This document shows, in pieces, positions 10,005 through 19,672 of a DNA stretch of 64,000 nucleotides. A program made the position numbers and the translations under genes. Source of the DNA: Promethearchaeota archaeon (lineage in GTDB: Archaea; Asgardarchaeota; Lokiarchaeia; Sigyniarchaeales; SOKP01); the NCBI GenBank assembly GCA_016839915.1, contig JAEOTH010000151.1, positions 1 to 64,000 on the forward strand, read 5' to 3'. The notes under the pieces are model-generated. The model did no database searches, was not told where the DNA came from, and worked only from the letters and a program-made list of their open reading frames with translations. Each line of letters starts with the position of its first letter. Position 1 is the first letter of the stretch.

Positions 10005-10784
10005 ATGAAAATTATTAAGAAATTTGAGAAATTGATAAAACATTCATTTTTCAAAATTTTAAAGATTTTAAATATTTATGATAAAGAATATGAAATCTTT
10101 AAGAGAGAATTTAGAGAGGAAAAACAGTTTAGGATAATTTATGAAAAATGTAAAGCTTATACTATGACTTCAATATTTAGAATGTACTCATTATATAAAT
10201 CGATAGAATATATAGTAAAAAATAAGATTCCTGGAGATATTGTCGAATACGGAGTATGGAGAGGAGGAAGTATGATGGTATGTGCTTTATCTTTATTGTA
10301 TTTCAAAGATATAAATAGAAAAATATATTTATATGATACTTATGAAGGACATGTAGAATCTACAATAAAGGATGTTAGTTATCGCTGTAAAGATGCAATA
10401 GAACTAGTAAAGCCTTCTTAAGGAAAAAAATGGCAAATTTTTGTATATATCTTTAACAGAAGTGAAAAAAAATTTATATTCGACGGGTTATCCCAAAGAA
10501 AATCTAATTTTTATTAAAGGAAAAGTAGAAGACACAATTCCCAAGACTATTCCCAAACAAATTTCATTACTTCGTTTAGATACTGATTGGTATGAATCTA
10601 CATACCATGAATTAACTTATTTTTCCCTAAATTAGTATTAAATGGAGTATTGATCATAGATGATTATGGAGCTTGGAAAGGTGCAAGAGATGCAACCAAT
10701 CAATACTTAAAAGAAAATCGTGTAACGCTTTATCTAAATAGAATTGATTTACCTGGAAGATTGGGTATAAAAACGCATAATTAA
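10005..10784 (+). pseudogene. Frameshifted TylF/MycF-family (macrocin O-methyltransferase-like) methyltransferase
   Basis: Three consecutive reading-frame segments form one TylF-like protein: GDIVEYGVWRGGSMMVCALSLL / SLTEVKKNLYSTGYPKENLIFIKGKVEDTIPKTIPKQISLLRLDTDWYESTYHEL / PKLVLNGVLIIDDYGAWKGARDATNQYLKENRV. Confidence 0.8.
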
Positions 10785-10978
10785 TTGTTGATTTAATAAA
10801 ATTTCTAATTTATTTTCTTTCCTCTATTTTTAAAATAGATTGAGAATATACTTTAGAAAGTTTTTTACCTTACTCAAAATATATTAATATTATTTAATTT
10901 GATAACAGTATAAGACATGATTTTAAACTAATAGAGTAATACAGAAAATATATGATATAATATTGGGGTACGGGTTAG

Positions 10979-11695
10979 ATGCTAAGTAAAGCTAGACTTG
11001 ATGGACGAAAATTTAATGAAATAAGAAAAACTGTTATCCAGAGGAATTATCTTAAATTTCCCGAAGGTTCAGTGTTAATATGTCAAGGAAATACCAAAAT
11101 TATAGTAACAGCTTCAGTTATTGAGTCAGTTCCTCGATTTTTAGTTGATACTGGAGCAGGCTGGATTACTGCTGAATATTCAATGTTACCAAGAGCAACA
11201 CAAATAAGAAATCAAAGAGAAAAGTATAAGGGGAGATCAGTTGAGATCCAACGACTAATTGGTCGAAGTATAAGAGCAGCTTTCAATTATGAAAAACTTG
11301 GTGAGCGTACAATAAAAATTGATTGTGATGTGATACAAGCAGATGGTGGAACGAGATGTGCATCAATAACAGGCGCATTTGTAGCAGTTTTTGACGCTAT
11401 TAATCATCTTTATAATGAACAATTAATTTATGAGTTTCCAGATTATAAAGTTATTGCAGCAGTTTCTTTAGGAATAAAAAACAATCAGATTTTATTAGAT
11501 TTAGATTATAATGAAGATTCAAAAGTAGATGTTGATTTCAATTTTGTGATGAATGAAGATTCTGAAATTATTGAAATCCAAGGAACAGCAGAAGGGGCTA
11601 CGTTTAGTAAGGAGAAATTATATGAAATTTTAGATTTAGGGGAAAATGGCATTTTAGAATTAATCAAAATTCAAAAGAAAGAATTAAATTTATAA
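10979..11695 (+). CDS. rph: RNase PH (bacterial-type)
   Basis: R.DGR...; GWITAEYSMLPRATQIRNQREKYKGRSVEIQRLIGRSIRAAFNYEKLGERTIKIDCDVIQADGGTRCASITGAF closely follows the bacterial RNase PH core rather than archaeal Rrp41. Confidence 0.9.
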   Translation: MLSKARLDGRKFNEIRKTVIQRNYLKFPEGSVLICQGNTKIIVTASVIESVPRFLVDTGAGWITAEYSMLPRATQIRNQREKYKGRSVEIQRLIGRSIRAAFNYEKLGERTIKIDCDVIQADGGTRCASITGAFVAVFDAINHLYNEQLIYEFPDYKVIAAVSLGIKNNQILLDLDYNEDSKVDVDFNFVMNEDSEIIEIQGTAEGATFSKEKLYEILDLGENGILELIKIQKKELNL

Positions 11696-11735
11696 TTTTA
11701 TTAGTTAGAATTTAAAAGATTTAACTTTCACTGTT

Positions 11736-13193
11736 TTACTTTGTTTTATTTAAATTTGACATTCCAATAGCTTTAATAATTTTTGATTGTTCATGAGATG
11801 TAGTGGTTGTCTTCTCAAGATGATATTCTTTTATTATTCTAAATTCCTCTAACTTCTCGGGATTTTCCCCTATCAAATTATTTTTTTCTTTAGGATCCGA
11901 TTTCAAATTAAATAAGAATTCAGCTTCTTTTTCCTCATCAAAAATATATTTCCATTCATGCTTTCTTATAGCAAACAAAATTAAACCTTCCTTACGGTTC
12001 CTTTTCATAAGTCTATTTTTCTGATAACATTCTGATATAATTACTTCCTTTCTTATTGGATTCTCTCCTTTAATTATTGGTATTAAACTGCTTCCTTGAA
12101 AATTCTCAGGAATATCTATTCCAAAATAATCTAAAATTGTTGGTGCAATATCCATAATTTGAACAACATCTTTTATATCTTTTTCAATTGGTTTTTTACC
12201 CAATTCAACAATTATGAGTGGAATTTTCAAGATTTCATCATAAACACTCCCCTGGTGCCCAAATAACCCATGCTCATAAAAACTTTCTCCATGATCAGCA
12301 GTTATAATCACTAGACAATTATCTTTAAATCGATTTTTTATTAGTTCTATAAGTTTTTTCAAATATTCATCTACAAAATGAATTTCGGCATCATAAAGAA
12401 TTTTTAGATCCTCAATCATTCTAGAAGTTGTTTTAACTTCAAGAGACATTGAATAAACTTTATTTGTTAAAAACTCCCTCTCAGAAATACTAAAATCTTT
12501 TTCTCTAAAATTTATAACATTTTTAGCTGGTGGATTATAAGGACTATGAACATCCATGAAATGAGCCCACAGGAAAAATGGTTTTTTAGAATTGTTTAAA
12601 AATGAAATTACTTTGCTAACAATATAAGGAGCATTATACGCAATAGGAGTAAACGGGAGTAAAATCTCAGTTAGGAAAGGTATTTTTTTTCTCAGCCACA
12701 ATTTTATTTTATTAAATCCTTTGAGTCTATATATTAACTTACTCGATAATCTATTTGAATCCAAGATCTTTTTTACATGATAACTTAGAAGTTGTTTAAT
12801 ACTATCATTTGATTTTCTTTTGTATCTCTCACCATCTAAAAACACATCAAATCCTCGATCATAGTTGAATATTCTCCCCAAATTAGGATTACTATGAATT
12901 GAATATGTAAAAATTCTATTTTCTCTTAAAAGCTGAACCAATGAAATCTTTTGTGATGGTAATGGACTATATCCACCATCTAAAAATGGCAAAATTGAAG
13001 TAAAAAGCGATGAAAAAGCAGTAGGTGTTTCAGGTCCATTTGTTATCGTATTTAAAAAGATTTTTCCCTCTTCAGCAAATTTATTTAAATTTGGAGTAGT
13101 ATTTCGGTGATACCCATAGCATTTTAGATGATCAGCTCTTAAAGCATCAATAGTTATTAATATTACTGCTTTTCTATGTAGATCCTTATTCAT
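11736..13193 (-). CDS. Sulfatase-fold (alkaline phosphatase superfamily) enzyme with Thr at the nucleophile position
   Basis: ILITIDALRADHLKCYGYHRNTTPNLNKFAEEG; ETPTAFSSLFTS; ITADHGESFYEHGLFGHQG; TILDYFGIDIPENFQGSSL. Confidence 0.88.
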   Translation of the reverse strand: MNKDLHRKAVILITIDALRADHLKCYGYHRNTTPNLNKFAEEGKIFLNTITNGPETPTAFSSLFTSILPFLDGGYSPLPSQKISLVQLLRENRIFTYSIHSNPNLGRIFNYDRGFDVFLDGERYKRKSNDSIKQLLSYHVKKILDSNRLSSKLIYRLKGFNKIKLWLRKKIPFLTEILLPFTPIAYNAPYIVSKVISFLNNSKKPFFLWAHFMDVHSPYNPPAKNVINFREKDFSISEREFLTNKVYSMSLEVKTTSRMIEDLKILYDAEIHFVDEYLKKLIELIKNRFKDNCLVIITADHGESFYEHGLFGHQGSVYDEILKIPLIIVELGKKPIEKDIKDVVQIMDIAPTILDYFGIDIPENFQGSSLIPIIKGENPIRKEVIISECYQKNRLMKRNRKEGLILFAIRKHEWKYIFDEEKEAEFLFNLKSDPKEKNNLIGENPEKLEEFRIIKEYHLEKTTTTSHEQSKIIKAIGMSNLNKTK

Positions 13194-13290
13194 TAAAATA
13201 AATAATAAAATTGATTAATTAAAATTTTGGAATATTTTAGAATAGAAAAACTTCCTAATAAGAAAAAGCTTAAAAGAATTAAGAAATTCT

Positions 13291-14442
13291 TTAGTGTGCT
13301 TCAATTCCTAACTGTTCTGGATGTTCCTGAAAGTATTTAACTCCTTCTTTTATAATATCTATAATCGATCTTACAGGTTGCCATCCAGTATGATTTATAA
13401 TTTTATCATTTCTACCTATTAATAAGGGGACTTCACTAGGACGTATCCTACTAGAATCTACATATACTTTAACAGATATATTAAAGATATTTCTAGCTAA
13501 TTCAATATAATCAGCGATCGTAATCCCTTTTCCAGAACATACATTATAAGGTTCAGCGTAATTCCTTTTTTCACTTAATAAAATGTAGGCATTTACTGTA
13601 TCTTTTACATGAGTAAAATCTCGAATTGCATTTGGATTTCCTACAACAAAATAATCCCGTTGTTTATTTAGAATCTCAACTATTTGCCTATGGATAACAC
13701 TTGTAACAAATTGGATTCCTCGACGAGGTCCAGCGTGGTTAAATCCCCGCGTGATTATTGAAGGAACATCATATGCTTCATGATAGAGCCAAGCTATCTG
13801 TTCTGTAGCACACTTAGTAATCCCATAAACACTTCGAGGACGAAAAGGATTTATCTTCAAATCTTCAATTACAGGTACTTCTGAGGGGTTTACTAATCCA
13901 TATTGCTCACTACTACAAGCTACGTGAACAGATTCTAATTCATCATCAAATCTCCTAGCAGCTTCAAAGATTTTAATCGTCCCAACTATATTATTAGTAA
14001 TTACTCTCGCAGGTTCTCTAAAAGATGTAGGTACAAAAGATTCTGCGGCTAAATGAAATACAGCATTTGGTTGAATTTGTTCAAATACTCTAAATATTCG
14101 CTCCGCACTTGTAATGTCTGCTTCATGAAGTTTTATCTTTCCTCTCAGATGTTCAATATTTTCGTGCATTGGGACTGCATGTCGACGTATAGTTCCATGA
14201 ACTTTGCATCCTAAATCTAATAATTGTTCAGCTAAATGACTTCCAGCAAAGCCACTTATTCCTGTTATAAGAACACGTTTTTCCTTCCAATAATCTTCTT
14301 TTGGTAACCTAGTAGTCCGATTTTTGAATTCCTCTAGATATTCATCAATTCTTTCAGGTTTAATTATAAATCCTTGGTTTTCAAGCGCTTTGACTCTAAC
14401 ATTTTCTTTTATAACTTTCTCAATTGGTATAAGATCATCCAT
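13291..14442 (-). CDS. NAD-dependent epimerase/dehydratase, GDP-mannose 4,6-dehydratase-like
   Basis: LITGISGFAGSHLAEQLLDLGCKVHGTIRR; YGITKCATEQIAWLY; GFNHAGPRRG. Confidence 0.85.
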   Translation of the reverse strand: MDDLIPIEKVIKENVRVKALENQGFIIKPERIDEYLEEFKNRTTRLPKEDYWKEKRVLITGISGFAGSHLAEQLLDLGCKVHGTIRRHAVPMHENIEHLRGKIKLHEADITSAERIFRVFEQIQPNAVFHLAAESFVPTSFREPARVITNNIVGTIKIFEAARRFDDELESVHVACSSEQYGLVNPSEVPVIEDLKINPFRPRSVYGITKCATEQIAWLYHEAYDVPSIITRGFNHAGPRRGIQFVTSVIHRQIVEILNKQRDYFVVGNPNAIRDFTHVKDTVNAYILLSEKRNYAEPYNVCSGKGITIADYIELARNIFNISVKVYVDSSRIRPSEVPLLIGRNDKIINHTGWQPVRSIIDIIKEGVKYFQEHPEQLGIEAH

Positions 14443-14649
14443 AATAGTATTTTATATTAATAAACAATTCATTTTTAAGTTATCTATTAAATATTTTTAA
14501 AATTTTTAATAAATGATGAATTTTTTTGATAGAAACTTGGATAAATTAATTATCGAAAGATAATTCCAGCAATTAAGAAGATTTGTTCTTTAAATTTTTG
14601 AAATATATTATTTTTGAGATAAATTTTTTTTAATGGTATTAGATTTTCT

Positions 14650-15924
14650 TCAACTTGAATTTATTAAATTCTTGAATTGTTTAATGTATTCATGTACAAT
14701 TGAATTCCAGTTAAAGTATTTGATTACTCTTTCATGACCTTTTTCTCCCATTACTCTACTTGCTTCTCGATCATTATACATAATTAATATTTTGTGAACT
14801 AAATCTTCAATATTTTTTTCTTTCACTAATAATCCTGTTTCTTGATCTAAAATCGCTTCGGTAATCCCTCCTGAATATGTACCTATAACAGGGCACTTGA
14901 AAAAATTAGCCTCGATATATACTATTCCAAAACCTTCAATAGACTCTTTTTCAAGAGAGGATGGCATAATAAATAAGTCAGAAAGCTTATAAAATTCATT
15001 TCGGGTTCTTTTTGATGTAAATCCGAGAAATCTAATTTCATCAAGTAAATTCAACTCATTTGTTAAATTTTTAAGATATAAAGTAGTTTCTCCTTCTCCG
15101 ATTAAGCAATATTTGATTTCTGCATTAGGTATTCTATCTTTAATAATTCGAATAGCTTTAATAACTAAATCAAAATTTTTTCTAGATACATGACGACCGA
15201 CGCTTAGCAATACAAAATCTTGTTTAGAAATATTATGATTTCTTCGTAATTTATCTTTATTCTCTTTAATTTCATAATCCTCAAAAATCAAGCCATATCG
15301 AATAACTTTTATTCGGTTTTCTTTGATAGGATGGATTTTTTTAATTAAATCTTTTAAAGCATATGTGCCTAAAAAGATTAAATTTAAATTCCTTATATAA
15401 TAAGATTGTAGGGAAAACTTTGACTTAACAAGAAAATCATTCCCGTATGTTAAGCAACAAACCTTTTTTTTTAGTAATTTTGATAAAATGAAAACTAAAG
15501 GTAAAATCTTTTCTGTTGTTGCTCCACCTAAAATAATATCTATATTTAATTTTTTTAAAAAGAAATAAACTCTAACTAAATTATCTATTGTGTTTAATAG
15601 AATATTAGGTTTAATAAGAAAGTAAAATAAGATCCTAATTTTATCAGGGAAATATGTTTTTTTATCAAATATTATCTTTGATATCGAAAGTATGAGTATT
15701 TTTAATTTTTTTTTATCTCTTACTAATGATAAAATTTCAGAAAACTTGTACTTGTGAATTTTGTTTAGTTTGAATGTTAGTTTTCCTTTATAATAGGGAT
15801 TGAAGAAATAAAGCTTATGGTTTGTATGTTCAAAAGATCTATAAAGAGAATCTAAAACATAGCCAGTTCCCCCTTCTTTAGCAGGATTCCCAAAATAAAA
15901 AAGAGCAATTCTCATATTCATCAA
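14650..15924 (-). CDS. Glycosyltransferase family 4-like
   Basis: LLSVGRHVSRKNFDLVIKAI...LIGEGETTLYLKNLTNELNLLDEIRFLGFTSKRTRNEFYKLSDLFIMPSSLEKESIEGFGIVYIEA. Confidence 0.9.
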   Translation of the reverse strand: MMNMRIALFYFGNPAKEGGTGYVLDSLYRSFEHTNHKLYFFNPYYKGKLTFKLNKIHKYKFSEILSLVRDKKKLKILILSISKIIFDKKTYFPDKIRILFYFLIKPNILLNTIDNLVRVYFFLKKLNIDIILGGATTEKILPLVFILSKLLKKKVCCLTYGNDFLVKSKFSLQSYYIRNLNLIFLGTYALKDLIKKIHPIKENRIKVIRYGLIFEDYEIKENKDKLRRNHNISKQDFVLLSVGRHVSRKNFDLVIKAIRIIKDRIPNAEIKYCLIGEGETTLYLKNLTNELNLLDEIRFLGFTSKRTRNEFYKLSDLFIMPSSLEKESIEGFGIVYIEANFFKCPVIGTYSGGITEAILDQETGLLVKEKNIEDLVHKILIMYNDREASRVMGEKGHERVIKYFNWNSIVHEYIKQFKNLINSS

Positions 15925-15975
15925 GTCTAATAATTTTTTGTTATTCTAGATTCATTAGTAAAAATAGTCTTTCTT

Positions 15976-16992
15976 TTAAAGATCTTTTAATGTATTTTGC
16001 CAATTTGATGTCTTATCCATTAATTGAAAGATAAATTTATCATCTCTTTTTCTATAAGTTTGAATTATCTTTCGGTATTTTAATAAAGATTTTAAATGGT
16101 ATAAATTCCATAAAAATGATTTTAGATGAGTTGTTATAAATAGTAAGGTATCTTTTTCACCTTTAAGGGCATTTCTTATTACAACTCCAATTCTTTTCAT
16201 AATATATATTGGTAGAATATATATGATACTCTTTATTTCATAATTCTTTAAAAGAGTTCTTAATTTATTTCTTTCGAGTAAAAATTTTTTTCTTGGATTT
16301 TTCTTTCCTAAAATCTCTCCCGTTTTATGATAAATAAAAGATTTTGGAGCATAAATTACATTGTATCCCGCAATCCATACTCTCCAACTAAGATCAAGAT
16401 CTTCAGCAAAAGCATAATAGTATGGATCAAATAATCCAATTTTTTTGTATAAATTTCTTCTTAATAAAGCAGCGGCAAAACAGGCATAAAAAGTTTTTAA
16501 TTGAATATTTAATAATTTATGGTCTCTTTTATTAAGTCCAATATGATGTGATTTTAGGAATTTGTCACTACTGCTACCCGCAAAATTAATTAACTCCTTA
16601 TCATAGTAATAATAATGTTTACTAACAACAATTCCAATTTTCTCTGAAATCTCTGCTACTTTGACTAACTCTATCAACCAATTTGTGTCTACTATTGTAT
16701 CTATGTTTAATAATGCTATATATTTTCCCCTTGCATGTGAAGCCGCAATATTATTTGCTCTCGAAAACCCTAAATCCGTTTCATTTTGAATAATTTTAAC
16801 AGAACTATAATTTTTTTTGACAAAATCAACACTTTTATCTTTTGAATTGTTATCAATAAAAATTATCTCAAAATTACTATAATTTAAATTATAAAGCGAA
16901 TTAAAGCATTCTTCTAAATGTTTAAGACCGTTAAAATTACTTAAAATAATAGAGACTAATGGCTCTTCCAATTTAATCACCAGATTATACAC
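15976..16992 (-). CDS. Glycosyltransferase family 2 (rhamnosyltransferase-like)
   Basis: VSIILSNFNGLKHLEECFNSLYNLNYSNFEIIFIDNNSKDKSVDFVKKNY...FAEDLDLSWRVWIAGYNVIYAP. Confidence 0.92.
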   Translation of the reverse strand: MYNLVIKLEEPLVSIILSNFNGLKHLEECFNSLYNLNYSNFEIIFIDNNSKDKSVDFVKKNYSSVKIIQNETDLGFSRANNIAASHARGKYIALLNIDTIVDTNWLIELVKVAEISEKIGIVVSKHYYYYDKELINFAGSSSDKFLKSHHIGLNKRDHKLLNIQLKTFYACFAAALLRRNLYKKIGLFDPYYYAFAEDLDLSWRVWIAGYNVIYAPKSFIYHKTGEILGKKNPRKKFLLERNKLRTLLKNYEIKSIIYILPIYIMKRIGVVIRNALKGEKDTLLFITTHLKSFLWNLYHLKSLLKYRKIIQTYRKRDDKFIFQLMDKTSNWQNTLKDL

Positions 16993-17029
16993 ATAAATTT
17001 AATAATTAAACATTTAAAAATTAAATTTG

Positions 17030-17890
17030 TTATTTTTCAGAATCTTCAAGAATTTGCTTCAATTTTTCATTATTTCCCCAAAATGCCTTGGGTTCATAAT
17101 CGGGATAATCATAATAGCCTAAATTTAACTTTATGCTTTTATTTCTCTCTTTTAAGTAATATTCGACTAGATATTTTATTGAAATTGGTACTCCACTACA
17201 GCAATTAATTATTCCGAAAATTTTTTCTTGAAGAGAAATCTTTACAATATATTCTGCTACTTTCTCAACTTGAAGATAATCTCTCAATTGATCACCCTTA
17301 GACATATTAAATATTTCCTCATTATTCTCCAAAGCTTGATCTAATTGAGGTAATAATGATTTTGGGTTTTGACCTTTACCGTAAATATAGAATAGTCTTA
17401 TCCATTTGATGATAAAATCAAAATTTTTCTTTAAATGTTCTATAAATTTCCGTAATGTATCTTTTGCTAAACCGTACGACGTTACAGGATTAGTTACCAT
17501 ATCTTCAGATAAAGATCCTTCCTGCAGTCCATATTCTAAGCATGTTCCTATTATATTTAGATCTCTTAATCCATTTTTTATCATATTTTTAATGAAATAA
17601 TAATTATTAAAGAGATTTCTTTCAATATGAAATAAACCTTTATAATTGGGTAAATCTTGCCATGATAAATGAATTAATTTATCTGGACTTTCAAAAAAAG
17701 TGAAGTAATTCTCTTTAGGTTCATTTAAATCCTGAAATATATATTTAACATTATTAAACCAATCAAAAGTTTTTACTTTTTCAAGTGGATCAATTGAAGT
17801 AGCAAATATTTTATATTTATCCTGTTTAACAAGTTCTCTTATTACATAATTTCCAATGAATCCAGTTGCTCCAGTTACTAATATTTTCAT
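17030..17890 (-). CDS. NAD-dependent epimerase/dehydratase (SDR)
   Basis: MKILVTGATGFIGNYVIRELV; YGLAKDTLRKFI; overlaps the upstream gene by 4 nt. Confidence 0.85.
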   Translation of the reverse strand: MKILVTGATGFIGNYVIRELVKQDKYKIFATSIDPLEKVKTFDWFNNVKYIFQDLNEPKENYFTFFESPDKLIHLSWQDLPNYKGLFHIERNLFNNYYFIKNMIKNGLRDLNIIGTCLEYGLQEGSLSEDMVTNPVTSYGLAKDTLRKFIEHLKKNFDFIIKWIRLFYIYGKGQNPKSLLPQLDQALENNEEIFNMSKGDQLRDYLQVEKVAEYIVKISLQEKIFGIINCCSGVPISIKYLVEYYLKERNKSIKLNLGYYDYPDYEPKAFWGNNEKLKQILEDSEK

Positions 17891-19113
17891 AAAATTTCCA
17901 TCTTGGGGATTGGTATTATAAATTTACAATTCCATTCATTTACATAATCTAATTGCTTTATAATTTCATCTTTAATATTCCAAGGGAGAATAATAATATA
18001 ATCAGGTTTAAGCTCCTTAATCTTTTTTTCATTAACAATTGGAATATGGCTCCCTGGTAAATATTTTCCCTGTTTATAGGGAGATCTGTCTACAACAAAT
18101 TCAATTAAATCTGATTTTATCCCACAATAATTTAAAAGAGTATTTCCCTTAGCAGCGGCTCCGTATGCGATAATTCTTTTTTTAGCTTTTTTTTGTTTAA
18201 TTAAAAATTCAACTAATTCGTACTTTATTTTATTTGCTTTTTTTTGAAAACCATTATAATAGTCAATGGTATTCATCTTTTTAGAGATTTCTACATTAAT
18301 AAGGTCTTGTACATTACTAGATTTCTCTTTAGAATCGTCCTCTTTATGTCTAGCATAAATTCTTAGAGAACCCCCATGTGTAGATAGTTGATCAACATCA
18401 AATACTTCAAGCCCATGTGATTCAAATATTGATTTGACTGTTAAAAATGATAAATATGAGAAATGCTCATGATATATGGTGTCAAACTGATTGTTTTCTA
18501 TTAATTGCATTAAATGTGGGAATTCCATAGTTATCACACCACTTTCACTTAAATATAACTTTAATCCTCTAACAAAATCATTAATGTCTGGTACATGAGC
18601 TAATACATTATTTCCAAGTAATAAATCCGGTTTTTTTGTTTTCAAAGACAATTCTTTTGCCAGACGAACCCCAAAAAAATCTTCAATAACATCAATACCT
18701 CTTTTCTTTGCAGCAGCAGCTGTATTCAAAGCAGGTTCAATTCCCAAACAAGGAATGTTTAATTTTTTAAAATATTGTAATAAATAACCATCATTAGAAG
18801 CGATTTCAACTACAAAAGAGTTTTCATTTAATTTTAGTCTTTTTGTTATCATACTTACATATTTTTTTGAATGTTCTATCCAGCTTTTAGAAAAAGAAGA
18901 AAAATAAGCATATCTTTCATTAAATATCTCGTCTGATTTCTTATATTCGTCAATTTGCACTAAAAAACATTTGTCACACAAGAAGGTTTTTAATGGAAAA
19001 TAAGTTTCTGGCTCATTTAGTTCTTTATTTGTTAAAAATGAATTTGACGGTGGAGAACTTACTAAATCAATAAATTTAATTGTTAAATTATTATTACAAA
19101 ATCTACACTTCAT
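17887..19113 (-). CDS. Sugar C-methyltransferase-like protein with N-terminal zinc-binding region (TylCIII/NovU-type architecture)
   Basis: N-terminal CRFCNNNL...FPLKTFLCDKCFLVQ zinc-binding region, SAM motif VVEIASNDGYLLQYFKKLNIPCLGIEPA, C-terminal IIAYGAAAKGNTLLNYCGI. Confidence 0.85.
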   Translation of the reverse strand: MKCRFCNNNLTIKFIDLVSSPPSNSFLTNKELNEPETYFPLKTFLCDKCFLVQIDEYKKSDEIFNERYAYFSSFSKSWIEHSKKYVSMITKRLKLNENSFVVEIASNDGYLLQYFKKLNIPCLGIEPALNTAAAAKKRGIDVIEDFFGVRLAKELSLKTKKPDLLLGNNVLAHVPDINDFVRGLKLYLSESGVITMEFPHLMQLIENNQFDTIYHEHFSYLSFLTVKSIFESHGLEVFDVDQLSTHGGSLRIYARHKEDDSKEKSSNVQDLINVEISKKMNTIDYYNGFQKKANKIKYELVEFLIKQKKAKKRIIAYGAAAKGNTLLNYCGIKSDLIEFVVDRSPYKQGKYLPGSHIPIVNEKKIKELKPDYIIILPWNIKDEIIKQLDYVNEWNCKFIIPIPKMEIL

Positions 19114-19661
19114 ATTTCTATTCCTATAAAATCATTTGATAGCAATTCGTAACTATAATCTTTTTTGGATATATCAGTTATTTTAAGTGGCCATTGAATG
19201 TTAATTAAAGGATCATCATATCTTATACCTCCTTCATGTTGTGGGCTATAAAATTCGGTGTGGAAATATAATAACTCTGAATTTTTCTTTAATGTTTGGA
19301 AACCATGAGCAAATCCTTTAGGTATGTACATCATTTTCAAATTTTCAGCAGATAAAATTTCGCCATGCCATTGTAAAAAGCTAGAAGACGTTTTCCTTAA
19401 ATCAATTGCTACATCATATACTGCTCCAGAAAGGCATTTAACCATTTTGATTTCTGCCATAGGAGGATATTGGAAATGCATTCCTCTAATTGATCCTTTT
19501 TTCATGGTTTTTGATTGATTAATCTGGACAATATTTTCTTTATGTCCGATTTCATTCATTTCATTTTTACAAAAAACTCTATAAAATTTACCCCTTTCAT
19601 CCTGAAACGATTCAAATTGAACAATATATAAATCCTTCAAATTGGCTTTAATAAATTTCAT
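19110..19661 (-). CDS. rfbC: dTDP-4-dehydrorhamnose 3,5-epimerase-like protein
   Basis: FQDERGKFYRVF; QSKTMKKGSIRGMHFQYPPMAEIKMVKCLSGAVYDVAIDLR; IPKGFAHGFQTL. Confidence 0.9.
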   Translation of the reverse strand: MKFIKANLKDLYIVQFESFQDERGKFYRVFCKNEMNEIGHKENIVQINQSKTMKKGSIRGMHFQYPPMAEIKMVKCLSGAVYDVAIDLRKTSSSFLQWHGEILSAENLKMMYIPKGFAHGFQTLKKNSELLYFHTEFYSPQHEGGIRYDDPLINIQWPLKITDISKKDYSYELLSNDFIGIEI

Positions 19662-19672
19662 CCATATAAAGA

